This document shows, piece by piece, positions 33,014 to 39,962 of a stretch of DNA of 39,962 nucleotides (within the stretch, counting starts at the first letter, position 1; each line of letters opens with the position of its first letter). The notes beneath the pieces were generated by a model, which saw only the letters and a program-made list of their open reading frames with translations, was not told the origin of the DNA and made no database searches. The stretch is from the NCBI GenBank assembly GCA_030836185.1, contig JAURQH010000058.1:1-39962 (forward strand), given 5' to 3'. The translations under genes were made by a program, and so were the position numbers. The DNA is from Planctomycetota bacterium. GTDB lineage: Bacteria > Planctomycetota > Planctomycetia > Planctomycetales > Planctomycetaceae.

Positions 33014-33370
33014 ATGACTGAATTTGTCGAACCGCTGGGCATGCGAATCCTGATCCGTAAGGACGAAAGTCGTCAGACGACTCGCGGTGGAATTGTGCTG
33101 CCCGACGATGCGGAGATTCCGACAATTACCGGCAGAATCGTGGAAATTAGTGCTCAAGTGGCCCGAGATGTGCATTTTCCGATTCGTAAGTACGATAAGG
33201 TTCTCTTCCATCCTAAAAATGCGATCCCTGTTGATTTGGAATCCGATAATTTGCTGTTTGTCGTACCAATTGACGATATTGTGGCGGTATTTCGCAAATC
33301 GGATGCTCTCAACAGTCAGTCCGAACCATTGGACGACCAACTCAGCGATGATCACGATGATGATCTGTGA
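33014..33370 (+). CDS. GroES-like co-chaperonin, divergent, no GroEL beside it
   Basis: The protein has 118 residues against the usual 95-100. The fold runs from PLGMRILIRKDE through a mobile loop (SRQTTRGGIVLPDDA, about 20-35), GRIVEIS (the GKVVAVG position), KYDKVLFHPKNA and FVVPIDDIVAVF. The mobile loop keeps the GGIVLP tip that binds GroEL. An acidic Asp/His-rich tail of about 20 residues replaces the normal end. GroES caps the GroEL cage in the cytoplasm. Planctomycetes often carry several GroES-like genes, and this one stands alone, so it may serve a special GroEL or another partner. A ribosome site AAGGGAAG precedes the ATG. No CIRCE-type operator was seen. Confidence 0.85.
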   Translation: MTEFVEPLGMRILIRKDESRQTTRGGIVLPDDAEIPTITGRIVEISAQVARDVHFPIRKYDKVLFHPKNAIPVDLESDNLLFVVPIDDIVAVFRKSDALNSQSEPLDDQLSDDHDDDL

Positions 33371-33371
33371 G
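33348..33371. repeat. direct repeat, copy 2 (3' end of the GroES-like gene)
   Basis: ATGATCAC-GATGATGATCTG followed by TGAG; it encodes the acidic tail (DDHDDDL) and the stop. See copy 1 at 32932-32958. Confidence 0.6.
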
Positions 33372-33508
33372 AGCTCGGAGATTGTGAGAATTCGCGGTAT
33401 CCTTGGCGTTTTGTAAGTCGTTTGGTTATGGTGAGCGGGGTACACAGGACGGTCAATCGACGGTCGTCCCGGATTGTTTTCATTGATTAGATACAGGTTC
33501 TCTGCGCC

Positions 33509-35257
33509 ATGAGTTCGGATACTCCGAAACCGTCCGAGCAGGACACAGTCTCCACTCCACAACCCGAAGCGGATGCAACTCCCGCGGAAGCGACTCCCAT
33601 TGAGGAATCGCCCGCCGTAGATGCTTCTCCTGCGGAATCTCCCATCACTAATGAGCAAAAACCCGAAGAAGCTTCGGCTCCTGCGGAAGCTACGGATTCT
33701 GTGGAGGCTCCTTCCACGGATCAACCTAAGGTGAGCGAGGCTCCGGCAATTTTAGAGCCATCTGCTCAGCCTTCACCTTCGGTCGAAACTCCCGTTCAAT
33801 CGGCAGCCCCACCGGTTCCCGTTGAACAAGAAGCAAAGAACTCTGCCTCTCTGCGCGACAAACTGAAGCAAGCTCAAACACCCGAGGCATCGCAGGCGGT
33901 GCCCAGTGATCAACCAGACACACCAGCCGCGGTCGATCCGTCACAAGTCCCACCGAAGGGGCCTGTTGAAATCCCTAAAGATGTCGAAGACTTTGATGCC
34001 GAGATGGAAGCCGAGATTGAAGCGGCTCTCGCCAGCGGAGAAATCGGCGATGCCGTGACGGGGACTCCAGTTGCCGAGGATTCAAGCAGTAGCGAAGCAG
34101 GAGATGAAGAAACCCCGCAGACAGAAGAAGATCTGATCGAAGGGATGACGTTGCTCGCAACCGTGCAAACGATTGATGATGAGAACGTCTTTTTGGATCT
34201 TGGCTTCCGGTCGAATGGTCTGGTCTCCAAGCGTCAGTTCAATGAAAAGACGATGCCTCAACCGGGTGCAAAAATCAGCGTTCGATTCGATCGCTATGAT
34301 GCGGAAGAAGGACTAATCCACGTCAACTTGCCTCACGGTCGTAAGAAAGTGACGGGAAACTGGAGCGAACTTTCTGTGGGACAGATTGTGGATGCTTTGG
34401 TGACCAAAACCAACAAAGGTGGTTTAGAAGTGACTGTTGGCAGCATGCGAGGATTCATGCCAGCCGGTCAGGTTGACCTTGTCTACCATTCCGATCTCGA
34501 ACCGTTCATCGGTCGAAAACTGCAATCGACAATAATTGAAGCCAACGAAAAGAAACGAAATCTGGTCGTCAGTCATAAAGCGTTCCTCGAAATCGAACGT
34601 AAGGAAAAGGCCAAGACTCTCTGGGAAGAGTTGGCTGTCGGGCAGACATTGACCGGTTACGTCAAGAATCTGAAAGATTATGGAGCGTTCATCGATATCG
34701 GTGGTGCGGATGGCTTTTTACACATCGGCGAGATGAGTTATCAGCACATCAAACATCCCAAGGAGATTCTGAAAGAAGGTCAACAGGTTGACGTTCAGAT
34801 CATCACGCTCGAAAAGGAACGCAGCCGCATTGGGCTCTCTCTGAAAGCGTTGCAGAAAGATCCCTGGATGATTGCTGCCGAGACTTATGGTCCGGGAGTC
34901 ATTACTCGTGGCAATGTGACACGCACTACGAAATTTGGGGCGTTCGTGAAACTGGACGTCGGTGTGGAAGGTCTCATTCACATCAGCGAACTGGCCCACG
35001 CTCACATTGGTCGTGTCACCGACGTGGTGAAGGTCGATCAAGAGATTGAAGTCAAAGTGCTGTCAATCGATCCTGATAGCCGACGGATGTCGCTCTCCAT
35101 CAAAGAATTAACACCCGCTCCAGAGCCCGTCAGAGATGAGGATCTCGCTCCCTCCGGTGATGGTGAATATCAGCGGAAACACAAAGGCCCACTGAAAGGT
35201 GGCAGTAGCGGTGGAACTGGCTCCGGGTTATTCGGTAATCCTTCTGATTTCAAATAG
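33509..35257 (+). CDS. rpsA: S1-domain RNA-binding protein (ribosomal protein S1-like)
   Basis: The 582-residue protein has four S1 domains at about 212-275, 289-355, 376-447 and 463-534. The last two are the best conserved (GYVKNLKDYGAFIDIGGADG and GNVTRTTKFGAFVKLDVGVE). The first 205 residues are disordered, rich in Pro, Ala, Glu and Ser, with no aromatic residues in long stretches. A Gly-rich tail closes the protein. S1 brings mRNA to the 30S subunit; proteins with four domains occur in several phyla. It may be the organism's S1, or an additional RNA-binding protein. The strongly acidic head is unusual. It is the third plus-strand gene in a row after the lipoprotein and the GroES-like gene. 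Confidence 0.82.
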   Translation: MSSDTPKPSEQDTVSTPQPEADATPAEATPIEESPAVDASPAESPITNEQKPEEASAPAEATDSVEAPSTDQPKVSEAPAILEPSAQPSPSVETPVQSAAPPVPVEQEAKNSASLRDKLKQAQTPEASQAVPSDQPDTPAAVDPSQVPPKGPVEIPKDVEDFDAEMEAEIEAALASGEIGDAVTGTPVAEDSSSSEAGDEETPQTEEDLIEGMTLLATVQTIDDENVFLDLGFRSNGLVSKRQFNEKTMPQPGAKISVRFDRYDAEEGLIHVNLPHGRKKVTGNWSELSVGQIVDALVTKTNKGGLEVTVGSMRGFMPAGQVDLVYHSDLEPFIGRKLQSTIIEANEKKRNLVVSHKAFLEIERKEKAKTLWEELAVGQTLTGYVKNLKDYGAFIDIGGADGFLHIGEMSYQHIKHPKEILKEGQQVDVQIITLEKERSRIGLSLKALQKDPWMIAAETYGPGVITRGNVTRTTKFGAFVKLDVGVEGLIHISELAHAHIGRVTDVVKVDQEIEVKVLSIDPDSRRMSLSIKELTPAPEPVRDEDLAPSGDGEYQRKHKGPLKGGSSGGTGSGLFGNPSDFK

Positions 35258-35311
35258 AGTTGAACCGCTCCTGTTCGCAGAAATTCGGTGGGACACGTTC
35301 GAGGTGGATAG

Positions 35312-36241
35312 ATGGCGGAATGTCTGGTGACGGGAGGAGCCGGGTTTATCGGTTCTCATCTGGTGGCAGGGCTCATTCGTGCCGGGCACCAAGTGGCGGT
35401 ACTCGATAACCTGAGTACCGGTCATCTCGAAAACCTGGCTGGGCTAGCGGGGCAATATCGTTTGGTTGAAGGGGATTGTGCGGACCCTCAAATTGCTCTC
35501 GCAGCCGTCGAGGGGATGGAGTGTGTGTTACATCTGGGAGCGCTTCCCTCGGTGCCATTGAGCTTGGACGATCCTCTCAGGAGTCATCATCATTGCACGA
35601 CGGCGACTGTTTCCATGCTCGATGCCTGTCGGCAAGCGGGAGTCAGGCGTTTTGTGCTGGCAAGTTCTTGCGGTGTTTATGGCGAGCGGCCCGAATTACC
35701 GAAAGAGGAGACTCAGCTTCCACAAACATTATCTCCCTACACGGCTGCCAAGCTGGCCAGCGAACAATATTGCGAAGCGTTCGCGGCATGTTTTTCTCTG
35801 GAAACCGTCTGCTTGCGGTACTTCAATGTCTATGGTCCGCGGCAGGATCCCAAAAGTCCGTATTCCGCAGTCATTCCATTATTCATCGATGCGTTTCGAG
35901 CGGGCGAGCAACCGACGATTTTCGGGGATGGACGACAATCCCGCGATTTTGTCTATGTTGAGGATGTTGTTCAGGCCAACCTGAAAGCGGCTTTTGCAGA
36001 AAATATCTCAGGTGAGGTCTTCAATGTCGGGACGGGCCACGCCACGACATTACTGGACTTGGTGGATCAGATCTCTGAATTACTGGGTGTCGATGCGAAT
36101 CCGAATTTTCAGGAGGCACGCTCGGGAGACATCCGACATTCCTGGGCCGATATCTCAAAAAGTTGCAACCGGCTGGGATTTGAACCAGTATTCTCTCTAT
36201 CAGAGGGGCTCCGCAAAACGGTTAATTCTTACTTGCGCTAA
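35312..36241 (+). CDS. NAD-dependent sugar-nucleotide epimerase/dehydratase
   Basis: The 309-residue extended short-chain dehydrogenase has the NAD site GGAGFIGSH (8-16) and the acid after strand 2 (VLDNLSTG). The catalytic Ser region is ASSCGVYG (118-125), and Tyr143 and Lys147 lie in SPYTAAKLASEQY. The later segments RYFNVYGPRQDP, FGDGRQSRDFVYVEDVVQAN and NVGTG are those of UDP-glucose/UDP-GlcNAc 4-epimerases. It converts nucleotide sugars in the cytoplasm for surface polysaccharide. It begins 54 nt after the S1 gene with a ribosome site GAGGTGG. No glycosyltransferase is adjacent, so the exact sugar is unknown. Confidence 0.9.
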   Translation: MAECLVTGGAGFIGSHLVAGLIRAGHQVAVLDNLSTGHLENLAGLAGQYRLVEGDCADPQIALAAVEGMECVLHLGALPSVPLSLDDPLRSHHHCTTATVSMLDACRQAGVRRFVLASSCGVYGERPELPKEETQLPQTLSPYTAAKLASEQYCEAFAACFSLETVCLRYFNVYGPRQDPKSPYSAVIPLFIDAFRAGEQPTIFGDGRQSRDFVYVEDVVQANLKAAFAENISGEVFNVGTGHATTLLDLVDQISELLGVDANPNFQEARSGDIRHSWADISKSCNRLGFEPVFSLSEGLRKTVNSYLR

Positions 36242-36341
36242 ACTCTGATGAATCTTGTGTTTCGGGGAATTCCCGGTTTGCACTTTCAAATAGGGCAAGC
36301 CACAATGAAGAGAGTAAAAAACTTGGAGAAATTAGTGATCC

Positions 36342-36356
36342 GCGTTGCGGCAACGC
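36342..36356. repeat. short GC-rich hairpin between the epimerase and the next gene
   Basis: GCGTTG-CGG-CAACGC is a perfect 6-bp stem. No T-tract follows. It lies in the 200-bp gap that should hold the promoter of the next gene. Confidence 0.55.
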
Positions 36357-36442
36357 TCGTTGAGTCACCAGATGATAAACCATGATCACCGGAGAACTCT
36401 TTTTGAGATCCTCCGCAGCCATCGCAAAAAGGGTATTGAATT

Positions 36443-38176
36443 ATGTTAAGGCTTACAATTTGTGGCATCGCTTTATTGGCGAGCACGTTGACCGCTCAAG
36501 CGGCGAAAGTTCCCGTTGAAGCATTTCCTTCTAACTCTGCACTGGTCATTCGTGTTGCCGATGTCGACAAAACGACCGTGAAACTGAAAGAACTGGTCGA
36601 AGCTGTTGAGCCAGCTCAAGCCGAGATGGCCAGCGCGACGGTGGGGGGAATGTCGGGAACGATCATCGATAACCCTGCGAAATTGGGTGTCAAGAAAGGA
36701 ACCGATTGGTGGTTTGCCGCGATTGCTGAAAAGGGATCACCCAAACCGGTTTTGATCATTGCGGTCGAATCAGATGATGTGGCTGCCGTCAAAGATGCTG
36801 TCGGCGATGCTTACACCTACGTCGAATACGAAAACTGGCTGCTCTATTCACGTGATGCCGACGCCATGAAAGCGGTTCAGGCGTGTGTCGATGGCGAAGC
36901 CGAGAATGTCTCGAAGGCTGCCGATATGAAGGCACAGATGATGATCATGCAAGCCGATGTCGGGGTCTTCATCAACATCAAGCAAATTGCCTCTCAATAT
37001 CAGGGTGAGATTGAAGCGGCCCGCGATAACATTGATGTCGTTCTCGATGCCGCCGTCGCAGAAGCTCAGGGAGCGGCTGTTCCTGCAGGTATCGATATGG
37101 CAGCGATCATGGATTTTTACAGCGATCTTGCGAAATCGCTATTGGATTCTGTGAAAGATATGGATGGCTGTTTGATCGCGATGTCTGTCTCGAAAGAAGG
37201 AATTCAATTCGACGAGTATCTTGCCGTGAAAAAAGGGTCTGCGACCTCAAAATTTCTCTCCGGTTCACAACCAGACGCCATGCAGAATTTTTCCAAGTTA
37301 CCTGCAGGAGAAGTGATGTACGCCGGGATCAGTCTCGATATGGCGAAAATGATGAGGTGGAGTGTTGAGTTGATGTCGAAGTTCTTCGGTGACAGTGTCT
37401 CTGAAGAAGCGGAAGTCGATGACATTGTCAAGAAACTCGAAGCCCTCGATATGAAGGGATACGTCAGCTCTTTCGGACTCGGCGATTTAACCAGTGGTCT
37501 GTTTCGTGTGGCCGCTGTTTACGATGTCAATGATACATCCGCCGCGAAAGAGGCGTTTCAGGGGATGTTTAAATTGATGTCCAACATTGATACGCCCATG
37601 CTGAAACAGACGATGACCTACGAAGACGCCGTCGAAACCATCGATGGTCAATCAGTTGACAAGATGACCTTAACACAAGAGTTTCCCACACCCGAGGGAG
37701 AAGACCTTAATCCTCAGCAAGCTCAAGCCAAACAAATGCAACAGATGGCGATGCAAATGATGTACGGTCCTGAAGGGGCTGTCAGCCGCATGGTTTATCT
37801 GAAAAAGCAAATTCTGGCAACGACCGGTGGTGGAACAGAAGCGATGACAGCTTTGATGAAGTCTGCAGCCTCACCTTCGACGAGTCCTGCTCTGGACGCA
37901 ACACGCTCCAAGCTAGGGGCTGAAGCAAATGTTATCGTTTTGTTTGACTTGCCTTCACTGGTTGCTCAAGGAGTTGAACAGGCCTCTCAGTTCGGTTTGC
38001 TACCTCCGGGAGCATTATCACTTGATGGGATTAAACCTTCTTATCTCGGATATTCCTTGTCGGTTTCTGAAGGGGGACTCGATGCCAAAGCTCATATTCC
38101 CGCTGCCCAACTACAAGGACTATATCAGCTCGGGATGCAAGGCTTCATGATGTTTCAGCAATTTCAGGGTCAATGA
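36443..38176 (+). CDS. large secreted protein of unknown function
   Basis: The protein has 577 residues with a signal peptide (LTICGIALLASTLTAQAAK, cut near residue 20). The mature part alternates helices and strands: ALVIRVADVDKTTVKLKELV, GTDWWFAAIAEKGSPKPVLI and EYENWLLYSRDADAMKAVQA. Met/Gln-rich runs are near residues 430-450. The order resembles DUF3352-type proteins that planctomycetes export in many copies. No enzyme motif, metal site or membrane anchor was seen, and Cys is rare. It is flanked by a GC-rich hairpin on the left and a strong hairpin on the right, so it is probably transcribed alone. Ribosome site AAAAAGGG precedes the ATG by 9 nt. Confidence 0.75.
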   Translation: MLRLTICGIALLASTLTAQAAKVPVEAFPSNSALVIRVADVDKTTVKLKELVEAVEPAQAEMASATVGGMSGTIIDNPAKLGVKKGTDWWFAAIAEKGSPKPVLIIAVESDDVAAVKDAVGDAYTYVEYENWLLYSRDADAMKAVQACVDGEAENVSKAADMKAQMMIMQADVGVFINIKQIASQYQGEIEAARDNIDVVLDAAVAEAQGAAVPAGIDMAAIMDFYSDLAKSLLDSVKDMDGCLIAMSVSKEGIQFDEYLAVKKGSATSKFLSGSQPDAMQNFSKLPAGEVMYAGISLDMAKMMRWSVELMSKFFGDSVSEEAEVDDIVKKLEALDMKGYVSSFGLGDLTSGLFRVAAVYDVNDTSAAKEAFQGMFKLMSNIDTPMLKQTMTYEDAVETIDGQSVDKMTLTQEFPTPEGEDLNPQQAQAKQMQQMAMQMMYGPEGAVSRMVYLKKQILATTGGGTEAMTALMKSAASPSTSPALDATRSKLGAEANVIVLFDLPSLVAQGVEQASQFGLLPPGALSLDGIKPSYLGYSLSVSEGGLDAKAHIPAAQLQGLYQLGMQGFMMFQQFQGQ

Positions 38177-38200
38177 CAGACTCGATGCGTCCTCACACTC

Positions 38201-38234
38201 CAGAAGTCCGACTGTTTGGTTGGTCGGACTTCTG
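38201..38234 (+). terminator. strong hairpin without T-tract after the secreted-protein gene
   Basis: CAGAAGTCCGAC (38201-38212) and GTCGGACTTCTG (38223-38234) form a perfect 12-bp stem with a 10-nt loop, 24 nt beyond the stop. No run of T follows on either strand, so it may end transcription poorly or protect the 3' end of the mRNA. Confidence 0.65.
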
Positions 38235-38280
38235 ATTGAGGGATAATGCGTTCTATGCACCAGACCAGGGAGTGAATCTG

Positions 38281-38991
38281 ATGAGTGATGCTCAATCCAC
38301 GGCGAGTCCTGAACCTGAAAAGTCCAGTGTGCCTGACAGTATTTATCTGGTCTCCTACCCCAAAATTGTCTACCTCTACCCAAGTTGGATTGCTTCACTC
38401 GTGGCGGGTATCTATTTGCTGGTTCAAAAGAATGAGAACATTCCTGAAACCAGCAATGTAGCACTCATTTTTTTGGGCATTCTGGCGTTGAACCTGGTTG
38501 TGCTGTCGTTTGACTTCCCGCGCACCACGTCGTTAACACTCTTTTTCTTCTGTGTTTCAGTCGGTGTGATCGCGTGGGCGGTGTTTGAATTTAATCCTGA
38601 CTTCTTACCCGCTGTGACCAATGTGTTAAAAGCGTTGCAGCCGTTTTGTAACTCGGCCTTCTACTTCTGTTTCTTTACGATGATGACACTCATCTATATC
38701 GGAGTGTTAATCAGCGTGCAGTTTGATTATTGGGAAGTTCGACCCAACGAATTGCTACACCATCATGGCTTCCTGAGTGACCTTGAACGCTACTCGGCTC
38801 CGCATTTACGGATCGAGAAAGAAATCACAGACGTGTTCGAGTATTTCCTGCTACGAGGTGGTCGATTGATTTTGCATCCGACTCAAGAACGTCGTGCCAT
38901 TGTTTTGGAGAATGTTTTCTTCATCAATACCAAAGAAACCAAGATCACACGTATGCTGGGCGCACTTCAGGTGCAAGTTCGCAAAGATTAA
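38281..38991 (+). CDS. polytopic membrane protein of unknown function
   Basis: The ATG at 38281 has a ribosome site (AGGGAG) and gives 236 residues; an upstream TTG at 38236 abuts the hairpin and is less likely. Four membrane helices are seen at about 38-58, 70-88, 92-112 and 132-155. The C-terminal 90 residues are soluble (YWEVRPNELLHHHGFLSD and HLRIEKEITDVFEYFLLRGG) and look like a PH-like or small regulatory domain. I do not recognise a family name. The gene is convergent with the small gene at 39007-39228, only 15 nt apart. Confidence 0.75.
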   Translation: MSDAQSTASPEPEKSSVPDSIYLVSYPKIVYLYPSWIASLVAGIYLLVQKNENIPETSNVALIFLGILALNLVVLSFDFPRTTSLTLFFFCVSVGVIAWAVFEFNPDFLPAVTNVLKALQPFCNSAFYFCFFTMMTLIYIGVLISVQFDYWEVRPNELLHHHGFLSDLERYSAPHLRIEKEITDVFEYFLLRGGRLILHPTQERRAIVLENVFFINTKETKITRMLGALQVQVRKD

Positions 38992-39006
38992 TTGTGCAAC
39001 GCGACT

Positions 39007-39228
39007 TTACTTTTCTTGTTCCTGAACCACTGGCACAACTTCTTCGCGTTTTGATTTTCGATCGACTGCGAGAAATGCGATAAAGAAAACTCCTGTTGTT
39101 GCCAAGTGCAATCCAATATAGGTAACGGGAGCAATTTCTTGCAGGAGCCAGCTTGCACAAATCGCCCAGACGATGATTCCCAGCAATAACACGTGGGAGA
39201 GTCGGCAGTTTTCAAAATACCATTTCAT
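39007..39228 (-). CDS. small two-helix membrane protein
   Basis: The protein has 73 residues with two membrane helices (about 11-29 and 36-55) and a charged C-terminal tail. A ribosome site (AGGAAAG) sits at suitable distance before the ATG at 39228. Other frames here are shorter and lack helices. Function unknown. Confidence 0.6.
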   Translation of the reverse strand: MKWYFENCRLSHVLLLGIIVWAICASWLLQEIAPVTYIGLHLATTGVFFIAFLAVDRKSKREEVVPVVQEQEK

Positions 39229-39763
39229 GAGCTGGACTCTTTCCTGACTATGGGGGATGAAATCGGCCCGATTTTCAGAGAATATTACTCCAAGGCTTAT
39301 TGTATATAATCATTCTGACATGAGATCAAGGTGGGTCAATACAAGTCCTGTGTCCTCCTTCAAGAATTTTCGAATACTTTTCTGCCGCTTCACGCACAGT
39401 GAAATTCTGATCCGATCGTGATAAAGGCTTAAATCGCTCATTTACGGGCGATAGAGCATCACGCACCAACCCTAAGATTTTGACGCGAATGGGCTTAATC
39501 TGGAATGTGAGTCGTCGATACCCATAAATCAGAAGAATGTAGATGTGAAAACGGTGCTACATTTTTCTCGACGTTCTCGGTGAACTCTTCGGTTTAATGT
39601 TTTTTTCAAACAATATCCGGGGGCTTGCGTTTCACGGAGCGCCCGCGGCAACCCGGTTTTGATATTCCATTTCTACAACTTTCGAAAATTCAACCAATTT
39701 GCAAGTCAAGCCGTTATAGTGAACTTGCGGTAGACCAACAATAACGGAGAACAAATCTTTCAT
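39229..39763. other. 535-bp stretch before the IS3 remnant
   Basis: No gene is seen. TGAACTTGCGGTAGACCAAC begins at 39720, directly outside the transposase stop. It starts with TG, as IS3-type ends do, so the element may end here. The part from 39229 to 39719 is ordinary AT-richer intergenic DNA in which I recognise nothing. Confidence 0.45.
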
Positions 39764-39961
39764 TCACGCAGCCAGCCTGGCTGCGTAGTCTTTCTCGAAT
39801 TCCTCAGGCGTCTGGTAGTTTAACGTCTGCTGAAATGACTCACTCGTGTACTGACAACCTCGGTCACTGTGATGCAGTAGATGACCTCTTTCCGGTCGGC
39901 GTGACTCAATCGCCTTCCGCATCGCACTGGAGACCAACGGCGTTGCCAGCGAATCACTCAG
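39764..39961 (-). pseudogene. IS3-type transposase remnant with internal deletion (partial)
   Basis: Read leftward from the window edge, the frame shows SSAMRKAIESRRPERGHLLH, then HHSDRGCQYTSESFQ. This includes the second catalytic Asp of the DDE domain of IS3-family OrfB. It then passes directly to QTLNYQTPEEFEKDYAARL, the family's C-terminus. In complete proteins 60-80 residues with the catalytic Glu lie between these two parts. The deletion is in frame, so a short protein could still be made but cannot catalyse transposition. The 5' part is outside the window. Confidence 0.8.
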
Positions 39962-39962
39962 C

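Noticed and set aside
33487-33717. Ser/Gly/Ala-rich frame antisense to the S1 gene head
   Set aside because: It merely mirrors the low-complexity Pro/Ala/Glu-coding sequence on the other strand.
38236-38280. Upstream TTG start of the membrane protein
   Set aside because: It abuts the hairpin and lacks a ribosome site, while the ATG at 38281 has one.

Overview
The window looks like a piece of a planctomycete chromosome, probably from the Gimesia/Rubinisphaera/Planctomicrobium side of the Planctomycetaceae. This is inferred from gene content and not proven by any marker gene. Pointers are the long MoxR/DUF58/VWA/ABC operon, several secreted proteins with no recognisable domain, a lone GroES-like protein, an S1-domain protein with a long Pro/Ala/Glu-rich head, moderate GC content, and a kilobase of degenerate extragenic repeats. 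Both edges are mobile-element debris: the 3' end of an IS5-type transposase on the left and an internally deleted IS3-type transposase on the right.

Layout. 1-0.7 kb: IS5-type end that cuts off a probable restriction-endonuclease gene. 0.8-2 kb: slipin (SPFH) gene with a clear terminator. 2-2.8 kb: a gene-poor stretch with a small tandem duplication, an odd tRNA-like gene and a terminator. 3-4.2 kb: XylR-type LacI/AraC hybrid regulator. 4.5-18.3 kb (minus strand): nine tightly packed genes, transcribed from 18.3 kb down to 4.5 kb. In order they encode a coiled-coil/Cys-repeat membrane protein, a MoxR AAA ATPase, a large membrane protein, an ABC ATPase, two ABC permeases, a DUF58 protein and two VWA membrane proteins. 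Several junctions overlap by 4 bp or have gaps of only 3-6 bp, so they are probably translated as one unit. This is a Bat/MoxR-like envelope system merged with a Gld/Nos-type ABC exporter, and it is the main system of the window.

18.5-20.5 kb: an RmlD-type sugar reductase and a secreted SMP-30-type beta-propeller. 20.8-21.6 kb: a DUF6159-like membrane protein whose N-terminus appears to be frameshifted. 21.6-25.3 kb: a DUF3445 (heme-dependent oxidative demethylase-like) protein behind an MMPL/RND exporter. 25.7-26.5 kb: metallo-beta-lactamase-fold hydrolase. 26.7-28.9 kb: DUF485 plus acetate-type sodium:solute symporter pair with a 4-bp overlap. 29-29.7 kb: Tat-exported intradiol dioxygenase. 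29.7-30.7 kb: a non-coding repeat island with modular, 9-nt-period blocks and several perfect hairpins.

30.7-39.2 kb: a secreted protein, a small zinc-ribbon membrane protein, a Glu/Lys helical-repeat lipoprotein, the GroES-like protein, the S1-domain protein, an NAD-dependent sugar epimerase, a large secreted planctomycete-type protein and two membrane proteins. No rRNA genes, CRISPR array or prophage were seen. All assignments rest on reading motifs by eye; no database search was possible.
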